Positions 1 to 6,980 of a DNA stretch of 64,000 nucleotides are shown piece by piece. The translations under genes were made by a program, and so were the position numbers. Position 1 is the first letter of the stretch; every line of letters begins with the position of its first letter. The notes beneath the pieces were generated by a model. It saw only the letters and a list, made by a program, of their open reading frames with translations. It did no database searches and was not told where the DNA came from. The DNA comes from Desmospora profundinema (lineage in GTDB: Bacteria; Bacillota; Bacilli; Thermoactinomycetales; DSM-45169). The stretch covers positions 434,001-498,000 of the forward strand of contig NZ_JAVDQG010000003.1 of the NCBI RefSeq assembly GCF_031454155.1. Reading direction: 5' to 3'.

Positions 1-600
1 TTGGTCGTCCAACCCCAAGTGATCCAGAGAGTATTGCAGAACTTGCCCTTCTACGATGACGGGTAATGCGATCCCGGGCGGAGGCGGGGTCTGCCGCCAG
101 TCTTTTCTGGTGGGAGGATCGTGAAGGGGATCTTTTTTCACCGACATCTTTCCGTTTGCCTCCAGAATGGCCAACTCCACTTCAGCCAAGTCGAACACCC
201 CATGTTCCCGAAGCATGTTTAAAATGTTGTCGATGGAGTAACGGATTTGCTTCAGATTGTCTTTCATCAATTTGCCCTTATGAACGACGACGGTGGGTTC
301 AAAGGTGAACCACTTGCCCATCTTACGGGAAGTGATCTTTGAGAAGGCGACGATCCGCTGCAACAATGCCACGATGACAATAGCGAACGCAGTGGGGAGG
401 TGTTCGATCTTCGGGTCGGCGATGTCCGCCCCAACGATGGCACCCAAAACAACTACAATCAAAAAATCAAAAACAGGCATCTCGCCGATGGCCCGCTTCC
501 CCATATAGAGCGTCAGGAACAGCAACAACGGTAAAATGGTGGCGATTCGACCCATGATCAGGAGATAATCTTCTCCAGCTTTTAACCACTCCACAATCAT
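1..600 (-). CDS. DUF421/YetF-family membrane protein, C-terminus cut by window edge
   Basis: The frame is open from the ATG at 600 to base 1 (200 codons) and no stop is reached, so the C-terminus lies outside the window. Start supported by the GGAAAGGGG stretch just upstream. The first ~90 residues hold two or three hydrophobic helices with MGKRAIGEMPVFDFLI, typical of DUF421/YetF proteins, followed by the soluble half that begins around EPTVVVHKGKLMKDNLK and contains RYSIDNILNMLREHGVF. Family members are inner-membrane proteins of unknown biochemical role, often induced in sporulation or stress. A proline-rich segment (TPPPPG) follows the conserved part. Function unknown; the family call is firm. 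Confidence 0.85.
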   Translation of the reverse strand, partial: MIVEWLKAGEDYLLIMGRIATILPLLLFLTLYMGKRAIGEMPVFDFLIVVVLGAIVGADIADPKIEHLPTAFAIVIVALLQRIVAFSKITSRKMGKWFTFEPTVVVHKGKLMKDNLKQIRYSIDNILNMLREHGVFDLAEVELAILEANGKMSVKKDPLHDPPTRKDWRQTPPPPGIALPVIVEGQVLQYSLDHLGLDDQ

Positions 601-665
601 AACCCCTTTCCTCTCTCCCCTTATTTTGGGGCAAGGGCAAGGGGTTCCATTCATCCAATTGGTAT

Positions 666-1148
666 TTAGTACAAGTCGAACATGTTGACCGGATGTCCCC
701 GTTCTTTCAGATACTGAAACAATTGGGCGCGATGATGGAAGACATGGGTAACCACTTCCAACAGCCAGCGGACTTGGGGAGTGCCGTGATCGGCGTAAAA
801 AGCTTTGGTCTCATGGTGGAGGAATGTGTCTGGATCCAGCGATTCCATGTAATCGGACAGTTCGCGGAAGCCCCGTTCCATGATCGATCCCAGCTTTTCA
901 GCAGTGTCGGCCGCCAGTTGCACCTCCAGCTCCTGCACTTGTGTTTGACTGTGTTCCTGCATAATAGCCAGATCGACGGCAGGAATCTGACATAGATGTT
1001 GTGCCAATTCCAACAGGGTGCGCATTCCTTCCCGGGGGCGGTATTCCCAATCGTCTGCTTCCACCTGATTGAGGAGATGACGGGTGGTGCGAATGCCGAG
1101 AGACAGTTCGTCCAACAGCGTTTGCCGAAAAACAGGGGTTTTTTCCAT
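666..1148 (-). CDS. DinB-like four-helix protein
   Basis: A 160-residue protein starting MEKTPVFRQTLLDEL. The ATG at 1148 has AAGGAGG nine bases upstream; an ATG six bases earlier is too close to that site, and the longer open frame above it has no coding character. Helical throughout, with HLLNQVEADDWEYRP near the N-terminus, AQHL in the middle and VVTHVFHHRAQLFQYL near the end. Those histidines sit where DinB/YfiT metalloproteins bind a divalent metal. Members act as damage- or stress-induced proteins or thiol-dependent transferases; the substrate cannot be told here. It lies 66 bases downstream of the DUF421 gene start, on the same strand. Confidence 0.8.
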   Translation of the reverse strand: MEKTPVFRQTLLDELSLGIRTTRHLLNQVEADDWEYRPREGMRTLLELAQHLCQIPAVDLAIMQEHSQTQVQELEVQLAADTAEKLGSIMERGFRELSDYMESLDPDTFLHHETKAFYADHGTPQVRWLLEVVTHVFHHRAQLFQYLKERGHPVNMFDLY

Positions 1149-1764
1149 AGGCATTGGCCTCCTTGTGGAGTGAAAATGAACGAACATATGTACGATTCGG
1201 TAAGTGCGTACCGATTTCCTGCCCCATTTATTCATCGTTTTAAAACAGGCGCATCGAATGGCTGGCCCATTCCGGTCTCCGTGGGATGAATTGGATAGTA
1301 GGGGAGGTTTTTGATACACGAAGCAGCTGGTGATAATCCTGTTGAACCCATAAGAACCAGGCTTGAATCGAGGCGCATACATAAAAGAAGGGGCATGGAT
1401 CCGTCATCAGTTTTTAATTCCGTACACCATATCGTGGAAGAGCGTCCCTCCTGCAAGCGGGGAACGGCTTCTGCGAAATTGGAGGATTCGGCTTTGTTTC
1501 CGGTATACTATTCGTTACCGGTAAAGGGATCCATATGGCTATCGGATACAAATTTATGGAAATGGCAGGACCGACGGATGGAAATCCCTGTTGAAACTTG
1601 TTCCGAAATGTGATACGTTACTATTTGTGAAATTGCGCTAGAAGGATCCAAGATTCACTTAAAGGGTTGGGACCTCTGAGGACTAACCTTCCCCCGTGGT
1701 GAACGAGCAGATCCTAGCGGAATATTGGCTTACACCATATTTCCTAGGAAGGGGGCCGAAGGGG
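1149..1764. other. long non-coding gap between dinB-like gene and speD
   Basis: About 600 bases with no convincing gene on either strand. Short open frames exist (for example plus-strand 1311-1613) but have no ribosome binding site and look like translated spacer. I saw no riboswitch or terminator shape here. It probably carries the divergent promoters. Confidence 0.4.
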
Positions 1765-2166
1765 ATGGAATACTCTACTTTCGGACGTCATGTAGCCATG
1801 GATGCTTGGGGTGTCGATTTTGATCTGCTCAACGATGCCTCATGGTTGGAGAAACACATGAAGGCGGCAGCGGAAAAAAGCGGTGCAACGGTCCTTTCGT
1901 CCCAAGCCCAAGCTTTTGATCCGCAAGGGGCAACCGTACTGGTACTTTTGTCGGAAAGTCACATCTCTATCCACACGTACCCGGAAAAAGGATTCGCTGC
2001 CCTGGATTGCTACACTTGTGGCTACGAAGTGGATCCGATGGTCGCCATCCAGCACATGCTGGACGTGCTGAAACCGACGCAAGCCTTTCCCAAGGTGATG
2101 CATCGCGGCGACGGGCCAATCGAGGTAGTCCAACCGGAAAAGCGACCAGTCCAAAACGTCATCTGA
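1765..2166 (+). CDS. speD: S-adenosylmethionine decarboxylase proenzyme
   Basis: A 133-residue protein, the usual length of the short bacterial SpeD class. It makes decarboxylated SAM, the aminopropyl donor for spermidine. The proenzyme cleaves itself at the serine of ESHISIHTYPE to create the pyruvoyl group; the catalytic histidine in the same stretch and the cysteine in YTCGYEVDP are present. I chose the ATG at 1765 (MEYSTFGRHVAMDAWG), which matches family N-termini and has AGGAAGGGGG upstream; the frame stays open further upstream but that part does not resemble SpeD. A strong terminator follows at once, so it is monocistronic. Confidence 0.93.
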   Translation: MEYSTFGRHVAMDAWGVDFDLLNDASWLEKHMKAAAEKSGATVLSSQAQAFDPQGATVLVLLSESHISIHTYPEKGFAALDCYTCGYEVDPMVAIQHMLDVLKPTQAFPKVMHRGDGPIEVVQPEKRPVQNVI

Positions 2167-2175
2167 TGGAAACCG

Positions 2176-2204
2176 CGCCTCCGCCATTCGGCGGAGGCGT
2201 TTTT
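2176..2204 (+). terminator. rho-independent terminator of speD
   Basis: Perfect 10-bp stem CGCCTCCGCC / GGCGGAGGCG with a four-base loop, followed by five T. Confidence 0.92.
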
Positions 2205-2256
2205 ATGTTGTCTTCGGTTGATTGTGTAATATATACTTTACAAAAAGAAAAGAATA

Positions 2257-2267
2257 TATATCAATAT
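2257..2267. promoter_or_regulatory. candidate XRE-regulator operator, site 1
   Basis: TATATCAATAT, 70 bases before the XRE gene start, within a longer partly palindromic ATATAT-CA-ATATGT. The same 11 bases occur in reverse orientation at 2964-2974 before the peptide operon. This suggests autoregulation plus control of the operon; inferred from two sites only. Confidence 0.45.
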
Positions 2268-2337
2268 GTAAAATATTATTGCCAAAAAGTAAAAAATAAG
2301 TTACCATACCATATGTCTGAAGGAGGATCAGACTGCT

Positions 2338-2565
2338 ATGCCTTTGAAGGAGCATGGGACCTTAACCAATCGATTGGTTGTCTTGCGGGCAGAAAAAGGG
2401 TGGTCACAAAAAGAGGTAGCCGACCGACTCGGTGTCAGCCGACAAACGATCGTTTCCATCGAGAAAAACCGCTATAACCCATCCTTAAAGTTGGCTTTTG
2501 AGATTGCACTTCTGTTTGAAAAAGACATCAATGATGTGTTTCAGTATGTGGTTAAAAATGATTGA
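2338..2565 (+). CDS. XRE-family HTH transcriptional regulator (YgzD-like, 75 aa)
   Basis: A compact regulator that is almost only a helix-turn-helix domain: NRLVVLRAEKGWSQKEVADR then LGVSRQTIVSIEKNRYNPSL, with a short tail LFEKDINDVFQYV. AAGGAGG lies eleven bases before the ATG. This small XRE class commonly sits next to small membrane proteins and bacteriocin or stress loci. A three-helix membrane protein follows 80 bases downstream, then the secreted-peptide operon. Candidate operators lie upstream of this gene and upstream of the operon. Confidence 0.88.
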   Translation: MPLKEHGTLTNRLVVLRAEKGWSQKEVADRLGVSRQTIVSIEKNRYNPSLKLAFEIALLFEKDINDVFQYVVKND

Positions 2566-2645
2566 AACGATGTTTTCTAAGTCTCTATCTACAGAAGTGT
2601 GACTAATAAAATGAAATACAGACGTAATGGGAAAGGAGAATATAA

Positions 2646-2951
2646 GTGGGGGAAATCATCTCATTTATCAGTATCCTGATCTATTTAGCCGTATTCTTTT
2701 GGGGTGTGCTTTATGGAGTCCTGTTTGATTTCAGAAAAGAAGGAAGTGATGAAAGAGGGGTAAAGATAAGCGGGACAGCATACACAGTCGCTTTTCCTCT
2801 TGTGATTTTGGGTTGGTTGTTTTTGGAGCTGATCGATACTTACATCCGGCCGCTCTCATTTGAAGAGTATAGGGACGCCATTTGGTTTCTTGTGACAGTT
2901 CCGGTGATTGTTCGTGCTGGGATGATTCTCCTGCTGAAAAGGTTCTGGTAA
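2646..2951 (+). CDS. small three-helix membrane protein, candidate immunity or signalling partner
   Basis: 101 residues from GTG at 2646, preceded by GGGAAAGGAG. Hydrophobic helices at roughly residues 5-25, 45-65 and 80-97, with a charged, conserved-looking loop FRKEGSDERGVKISG between the first two. This resembles the DUF2178-like proteins that are paired with short XRE regulators. It sits between the regulator and the secreted-peptide gene. In sdp and other bacteriocin loci an immunity protein or a signal-sensing membrane protein occupies such a position; that role is inference from position only. Confidence 0.65.
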   Translation: MGEIISFISILIYLAVFFWGVLYGVLFDFRKEGSDERGVKISGTAYTVAFPLVILGWLFLELIDTYIRPLSFEEYRDAIWFLVTVPVIVRAGMILLLKRFW

Positions 2952-2963
2952 GTACAAATAGGT

Positions 2964-2974
2964 ATATTGATATA
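2964..2974. promoter_or_regulatory. candidate XRE-regulator operator, site 2
   Basis: ATATTGATATA, the exact reverse complement of the 11-base motif at 2257-2267, inside a near-perfect palindrome GTATAT-TG-ATATAC (2962-2975). It overlaps the likely -35 element of the peptide operon, a good position for repression. Confidence 0.45.
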
Positions 2975-2996
2975 CATTTTTCGAAATATAGACAAT
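2967..2996 (+). promoter_or_regulatory. possible sigma-A promoter of the peptide operon
   Basis: -35 TTGATA (2967-2972) and -10 GACAAT (2991-2996) with an 18-base spacer. The -10 is weak (4 of 6). The -35 lies inside operator site 2. A start of transcription near 3003 would leave a leader of about 100 bases. Confidence 0.35.
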
Positions 2997-3102
2997 CATT
3001 TATTCGGTATATGGAAGGGAGGGGATGCCTGGAAAGTAGCAGGAAATGTTGATCCATATGCGCACTTAGGAAAACACATCATCATTTCATGGGGGGATTC
3101 TA

Positions 3103-3438
3103 GTGAAAAAGCTGATTGCGTCCGGTTTGGCCTTATCGTTGGTGTTAGGTGGTACGATGACTACTTCTGCATTCGCCGGGACTCCGGAAACACAGGAGCA
3201 GGTGAAGTCGCAGGTAGCAGTTAATTCGACTGAAATAGAGCCTAAAGCTATACCAGCTGTGGCAGCGACTGTAACTGCGAAAAAGGCTGCAGCGTATGTT
3301 GGTGGAGCGTTTGTAACAGGAGCTGCGGCTAAAGCCGGAGCGGATGCTTGGGATTATGCCAAGAAACAGGTCGGTCGTAATTCCGTGCAACCGGTTTATG
3401 CGGATTACGATGAAATCAAAACCGTATTCGATCAGTAA
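3103..3438 (+). CDS. secreted small protein, candidate SDP/bacteriocin-like peptide precursor
   Basis: 111 residues from GTG at 3103 (GGGGGG upstream). A clear Sec signal peptide: MKK, a hydrophobic core to residue ~20, cleavage likely after AFA (residue 25). The mature ~86 residues have a polar lead (GTPETQEQVKSQ), then a hydrophobic Ala/Gly-rich stretch with AIPAVAATVTAKK and YVGGAFVTGAAAKAG, then a charged tail ending YADYDEIKTVFDQ. There is no cysteine. I do not recognise the family. Size, export signal, membrane-active-looking core and position directly before SdpA-like and SdpB-like genes suggest a toxin or signalling peptide precursor matured by them. That function is inferred. Confidence 0.7.
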   Translation: MKKLIASGLALSLVLGGTMTTSAFAGTPETQEQVKSQVAVNSTEIEPKAIPAVAATVTAKKAAAYVGGAFVTGAAAKAGADAWDYAKKQVGRNSVQPVYADYDEIKTVFDQ

Positions 3439-3447
3439 TCCAAAAAA

Positions 3448-3474
3448 GGGGTGTCGCTTAGCTGCGGCATCCCC
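3448..3474 (+). terminator. hairpin between peptide and maturation genes (weak terminator or processing stem)
   Basis: A ten-pair stem (GGGG paired with CCCC, then TGTCGC with GCGGCA) and a six-base loop, nine bases after the peptide stop. No T-run follows, so it may limit read-through or protect the upstream message, keeping precursor in excess over the maturation proteins. Confidence 0.5.
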
Positions 3475-3496
3475 TCCATATTAAAGGGGGATCAAG

Positions 3497-4159
3497 ATGT
3501 GGAAGAAGCTAGCCGTTTTGGGTTTATTGACGGTTTTTATTATCCATTTTGCATTCACAGGTCTGTACAATGCTCCATTGAATCCTCTAAAAGCGAAGCA
3601 TTCAAACATCATCGCTGGTTATATGAACCCTCTTTTTTCTCAGAATTGGAAGTTATTCGCACCCAATCCTGCATCGGATAACAACACTTTTTATGTGCGG
3701 GCTCAGGTAAAGAAAGAGGACGGAGTGAAAACAACAGATTGGATTGACTTAACCTCTTATATGATCGAGCGAAACCAAACCAATCGCTTTACTCCTTATA
3801 ACCGACTGGTCAGAATTCAACGAGGAGCGGTAACGGCGATGGTGGAAGAGGATGATTTGATCGTTACCCTTCACCGTAAGGCGCAAAGCAATGAAGAAGC
3901 GAAAAAAAAGCTGGATGATTTACACGACGATAAACGGAAAAGTGAGCAACAGGAATACGGAGAAAAGCTGTTAAACCGATATGCACAGGCCTATTTAAAC
4001 AGTTTGCACCCCGAATGGGAAGTGACGAAGACTCAGTTGATGTTAGTGGAGACAAAAGCGGTTCCTTTTTCAGAAAAAGAAAAGAAAGAAGTTGAAACAA
4101 AGACAAAGGTATACCAATTTGATTGGAGGAATTACCAGCCAGTAGCGCCGATCTTTTGA
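3497..4159 (+). CDS. DUF5819 / SdpA-like membrane-anchored protein, copy 1
   Basis: 220 residues; ATG at 3497 with AAAGGGGG upstream. One N-terminal transmembrane helix (residues ~4-22) and a long extracytoplasmic, charged domain. The hallmark YMNPLFSQNWKLFAPNP (residues 42-58) is the signature I know from DUF5819/SdpA-type proteins, which are encoded next to HTTM-domain proteins. In Bacillus subtilis SdpA and SdpB are both needed to mature the SdpC toxin. The order peptide, SdpA-like, SdpB-like is kept here. Residues 125-175 form a Lys/Glu-rich helix. A second copy is at 38125-38727, with the QNWxLFAPNP motif intact. Biochemical activity is not known to me. Confidence 0.75.
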   Translation: MWKKLAVLGLLTVFIIHFAFTGLYNAPLNPLKAKHSNIIAGYMNPLFSQNWKLFAPNPASDNNTFYVRAQVKKEDGVKTTDWIDLTSYMIERNQTNRFTPYNRLVRIQRGAVTAMVEEDDLIVTLHRKAQSNEEAKKKLDDLHDDKRKSEQQEYGEKLLNRYAQAYLNSLHPEWEVTKTQLMLVETKAVPFSEKEKKEVETKTKVYQFDWRNYQPVAPIF

Positions 4160-4234
4160 TCGAGCATTCAGGAATGACGCTTCTAAAGTCCGAAAATGGT
4201 TCCCAGTATAAATGTTGAAAGGTGGGACATCGAC

Positions 4235-5635
4235 ATGTTTGACCGTATCGCCGATTGGAACCGACAAAAGCACATGCTGATGGGCGCCAGCCTCATCCGT
4301 ATTGCTTTCGGCTTCATTATTCTCTACATATACGGGATGCACTATGCTCAACGGCGCTTTTTGTGGGGGCCGGAGGGCATGTACGATTTTGCGGATTTTC
4401 GTGCTGATACGATGATCGCATGGACGTTTTCCTTGTATCAATTACACCCGTCCCCCCTCTATTTTGAAATCGTTTTTCATCTAGGCATGTTGGCTGCACT
4501 TTGGTTCATTTTTGGTTATAAAGGTCGGATTGCGGCCATTGTCAACTTCGTGTTTGTTTGGTCTCTGTTTACTCGCAACGGGATCATTTTAGACGGCGGG
4601 GACAATGTCATGCGCATACTGTTGGTCTTCCTGCTGTTTGCCAACACGACGGCCTACTTTTCTGTCGATCGCCACCTTCGACAGAAGAGAGGCATCCCTG
4701 CCTCAGAGCTTTCTCCTCCAGGATTTTCCCATATGCGGCTGTCTAACCTTATCCACAACTTAGCGATTTTGGCCTGTATCGTTCAGGTATGCATGATGTA
4801 TCTTACGTCAGGCTTCCATAAGGTGATGGGTGAAGTATGGCAAAACGGAACGGCCCTTTACTACATCCTGCAGGTAGGAGAGTACACCCATCCATTTTTC
4901 CGAGATCTTATTTTCTCGTCGGATTTTCTCATTGTGACGGGTGCCTATGCGACTGTGTTGGTGCAGGTAGCCTTCCCTTTCCTGTTATTTAACCGTTACA
5001 CCAAGTATGTGGCGATGGCGGGTGTGATTGGGATGCATCTAGGCATTGCCGTGGTGATGGGGCTGTTTACCTTTTCCTTTATCATGATCGCCAACCAGCT
5101 ATTGATGTTACGAGACCGTGAATACAAAAAAATGATCGCGTTCTTTGACAGACGAGTGGGAAGAGTGAAAGCATATTTACGCCGAAAAGGAACCAGGGTT
5201 CCGGTGCCTGGAAAGGAGCCGGTCGGTGACCTTCGGGCTGTCACCGTTTTTTACGACGGCTGGTGTCCCTTCTGTCAAAGGAGTATGCAGCGCCTCCAAA
5301 GATGGGATTGGCTTCACCGTCTATCCTTCCTCTCCTTTCGCGATCCGGAGGTGATCGAGCAATACGGATTGGATCCAGAACGTTTGGAACAACGCATGCA
5401 TACACGCCAAGTGAGAAACGGACGAGTGGAGGAAGGTATTCACAGTGTATGGGTCATTGCTCGACAGGTCCCTTTGTTGTGGGGGATGGTTCCGTTTCTG
5501 TGGTTGGCGACGGTGATGGGCGTAGGGCAATGGGTGTACGACTGGATCGCCGCTCGCCGGACGGTGATCCCTGTGGGAGGCTGTGACGGAGCGGGTTGTG
5601 AATGGACACCCATGGAAAAAGGTCACAGCCGGTAA
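4235..5635 (+). CDS. HTTM (VKGC-like) membrane protein fused to DCC thiol-disulfide domain, SdpB-like, copy 1
   Basis: 466 residues from ATG at 4235 (AAAGGTGG nine bases upstream). Residues ~1-300 are a multi-helix HTTM domain, related to vitamin-K-dependent gamma-carboxylase and SdpB. Lys196 in TSGFHKVMGEVWQNG aligns by eye with the proposed catalytic base Lys218 of human GGCX (AGVKKLDADW). Residues ~330-466 are a DUF393/DCC thioredoxin-like domain with FYDGWCPFC (Cys344, Cys347), ending in IPVGGCDGAGCEW. The fusion joins a possible carboxylase/epoxidase-type membrane core with a redox domain. It follows the SdpA-like gene. The last 29 codons were copied together with the transglutaminase gene in a later duplication (see 6878-6968). 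Confidence 0.82.
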   Translation: MFDRIADWNRQKHMLMGASLIRIAFGFIILYIYGMHYAQRRFLWGPEGMYDFADFRADTMIAWTFSLYQLHPSPLYFEIVFHLGMLAALWFIFGYKGRIAAIVNFVFVWSLFTRNGIILDGGDNVMRILLVFLLFANTTAYFSVDRHLRQKRGIPASELSPPGFSHMRLSNLIHNLAILACIVQVCMMYLTSGFHKVMGEVWQNGTALYYILQVGEYTHPFFRDLIFSSDFLIVTGAYATVLVQVAFPFLLFNRYTKYVAMAGVIGMHLGIAVVMGLFTFSFIMIANQLLMLRDREYKKMIAFFDRRVGRVKAYLRRKGTRVPVPGKEPVGDLRAVTVFYDGWCPFCQRSMQRLQRWDWLHRLSFLSFRDPEVIEQYGLDPERLEQRMHTRQVRNGRVEEGIHSVWVIARQVPLLWGMVPFLWLATVMGVGQWVYDWIAARRTVIPVGGCDGAGCEWTPMEKGHSR

Positions 5636-5649
5636 GGAGAGAGGAGAGT

Positions 5650-6837
5650 ATGGACATGAAACATTTTTCCTATGTATTCCGATTTAAAAATCAGCGAGAA
5701 GGCGTCACACAGGTGTGGCTGGCGGAGCCTCCCGTCCATCACGCACAAGGAGCTCGGTTAGTATCCATGAGCCGCTCTCCAGATCAACAATCCCCTCCGG
5801 ATGTGGCGGGAAACCGCCTTTCCTACTACCGGTTGGAACCGGGTGAAGCGATCGAGAATATCTACGAAGTGACGGTTACGCCATCGATCGAGTGGAAGTC
5901 TCCCTCTACGTTGTCGGAGAAGGAACGGGAGTTTTATTTGCGTTCCACCACCTTGGTCCAGATCACGGATGAGGTCCGGACCAAAGCGGATGAGATTTGC
6001 CGGGGGTTGGAGACGGACGAAGCAAAAGCGCGTGCGTTGTTCGACTATGTTCGAAGTCACTTTCGTTATACCCATCCAGTGAAGGATTGGGGAGCGGCTC
6101 CTTTCTTGCGAACAAAAAAAGGAGATTGTGGCGAATTCTCTTTTTTGTATGCGGCCCTTTGTCGCGCCCAAAACATTCCGTGTCGGACGGTGGTAGGAGC
6201 GTTTGCCATGGGAAAGCACCATGCACACATGTGGAATGAGGTGTTTTTAGAAGAGCGGGGATGGGTTCCGGTAGACACCTCCATGGCACATGTACAAAAA
6301 AGACAGCCGTGGCGTTTTTTATTCAGCAACATCCGTACACTGCGTCCAAAGGAATATTTCGGCCAGTTGGAAAATCAGCGGATCATCTTCTCGGTGGAGT
6401 CTGATCTTGAACCGGTTCCGGATTATCCCGGAGAGCAGGAGGGTGGGGGAATTGAATTACACATCGATGGCCGGAAGTTTTCTTGGGGTTCACAACTGTT
6501 GAACGGAAATATCCCCTTACTACAGCCCATGTACTTTCACCATGAAAATCCAGGGAGTCGAGGAAGTGTAGACGATTGTATCGGGGATTACCGGGTACAG
6601 GAGCGAGGTTTGCGGTACGGGCTCCAGATTGCCAAACGGATACTGGGATGGATGGTAATCGCGGCTGCAGCTCTTTACTGGTTGAGTGCGTGGGGATTGA
6701 TGAGTCTGCTGTATTGCCTGGCTGTCATTGGATATGGGCTCATTTCCGTTATACGGAAGGAACGTTCCCTCTTTTTCGGTGCTGTCGCCATTCTTTTCAT
6801 CACTTTGATTGTACGCCCTATTATTCTCAGTCCTTAA
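5650..6837 (+). CDS. transglutaminase-like cysteine protease/transferase with C-terminal membrane helices, copy 1
   Basis: 395 residues; ATG at 5650 with AGGAGAG upstream, 14 bases after the HTTM-DCC stop. Residues 1-110 are a beta-rich N-terminal domain; 110-215 are a transglutaminase core with Cys160 (KKGDCGEFSFL), His193 (HAHMWNEVF) and Asp209 (GWVPVDTSM), a complete Cys-His-Asp triad. Two or three hydrophobic helices lie at ~330-393. There is no signal peptide, so the catalytic part is probably cytoplasmic and anchored at its C-terminus. Bacterial members of this fold act as proteases or acyl transferases; here it may process the peptide or its partners (inference). A paralogue follows directly. 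Confidence 0.82.
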   Translation: MDMKHFSYVFRFKNQREGVTQVWLAEPPVHHAQGARLVSMSRSPDQQSPPDVAGNRLSYYRLEPGEAIENIYEVTVTPSIEWKSPSTLSEKEREFYLRSTTLVQITDEVRTKADEICRGLETDEAKARALFDYVRSHFRYTHPVKDWGAAPFLRTKKGDCGEFSFLYAALCRAQNIPCRTVVGAFAMGKHHAHMWNEVFLEERGWVPVDTSMAHVQKRQPWRFLFSNIRTLRPKEYFGQLENQRIIFSVESDLEPVPDYPGEQEGGGIELHIDGRKFSWGSQLLNGNIPLLQPMYFHHENPGSRGSVDDCIGDYRVQERGLRYGLQIAKRILGWMVIAAAALYWLSAWGLMSLLYCLAVIGYGLISVIRKERSLFFGAVAILFITLIVRPIILSP

Positions 6838-6877
6838 ATCATTCCCCTGGGTTTCGATGGGGGGGCAGCTGCTATTT

Positions 6878-6968
6878 GATCGCCGCTCGCCGGACGGTGA
6901 TCCCTGTGGGAGGCTGTGACGGAGCGGGTTGTGAATGGACACCCATGGAAAAAGCTCACAGCCGGTAA
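6878..6968 (+). pseudogene. duplicated 3' remnant of the HTTM-DCC gene
   Basis: These 91 bases repeat 5545-5635 with a single clear change near the end, and encode only the last 29 residues of the HTTM-DCC protein plus its stop. They sit between the two transglutaminase genes and lack any start. They mark the left junction of a ~1.33-kb tandem duplication that carried the gene end plus the transglutaminase gene. Confidence 0.9.
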
Positions 6969-6980
6969 GGAGAGGAGAGT

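Noticed and set aside
1149-1382. N-terminal extension of the DinB-like frame
   Set aside because: The frame stays open, but its translation (many Cys, Arg, Phe) does not look like protein and the only good ribosome site is at 1148.
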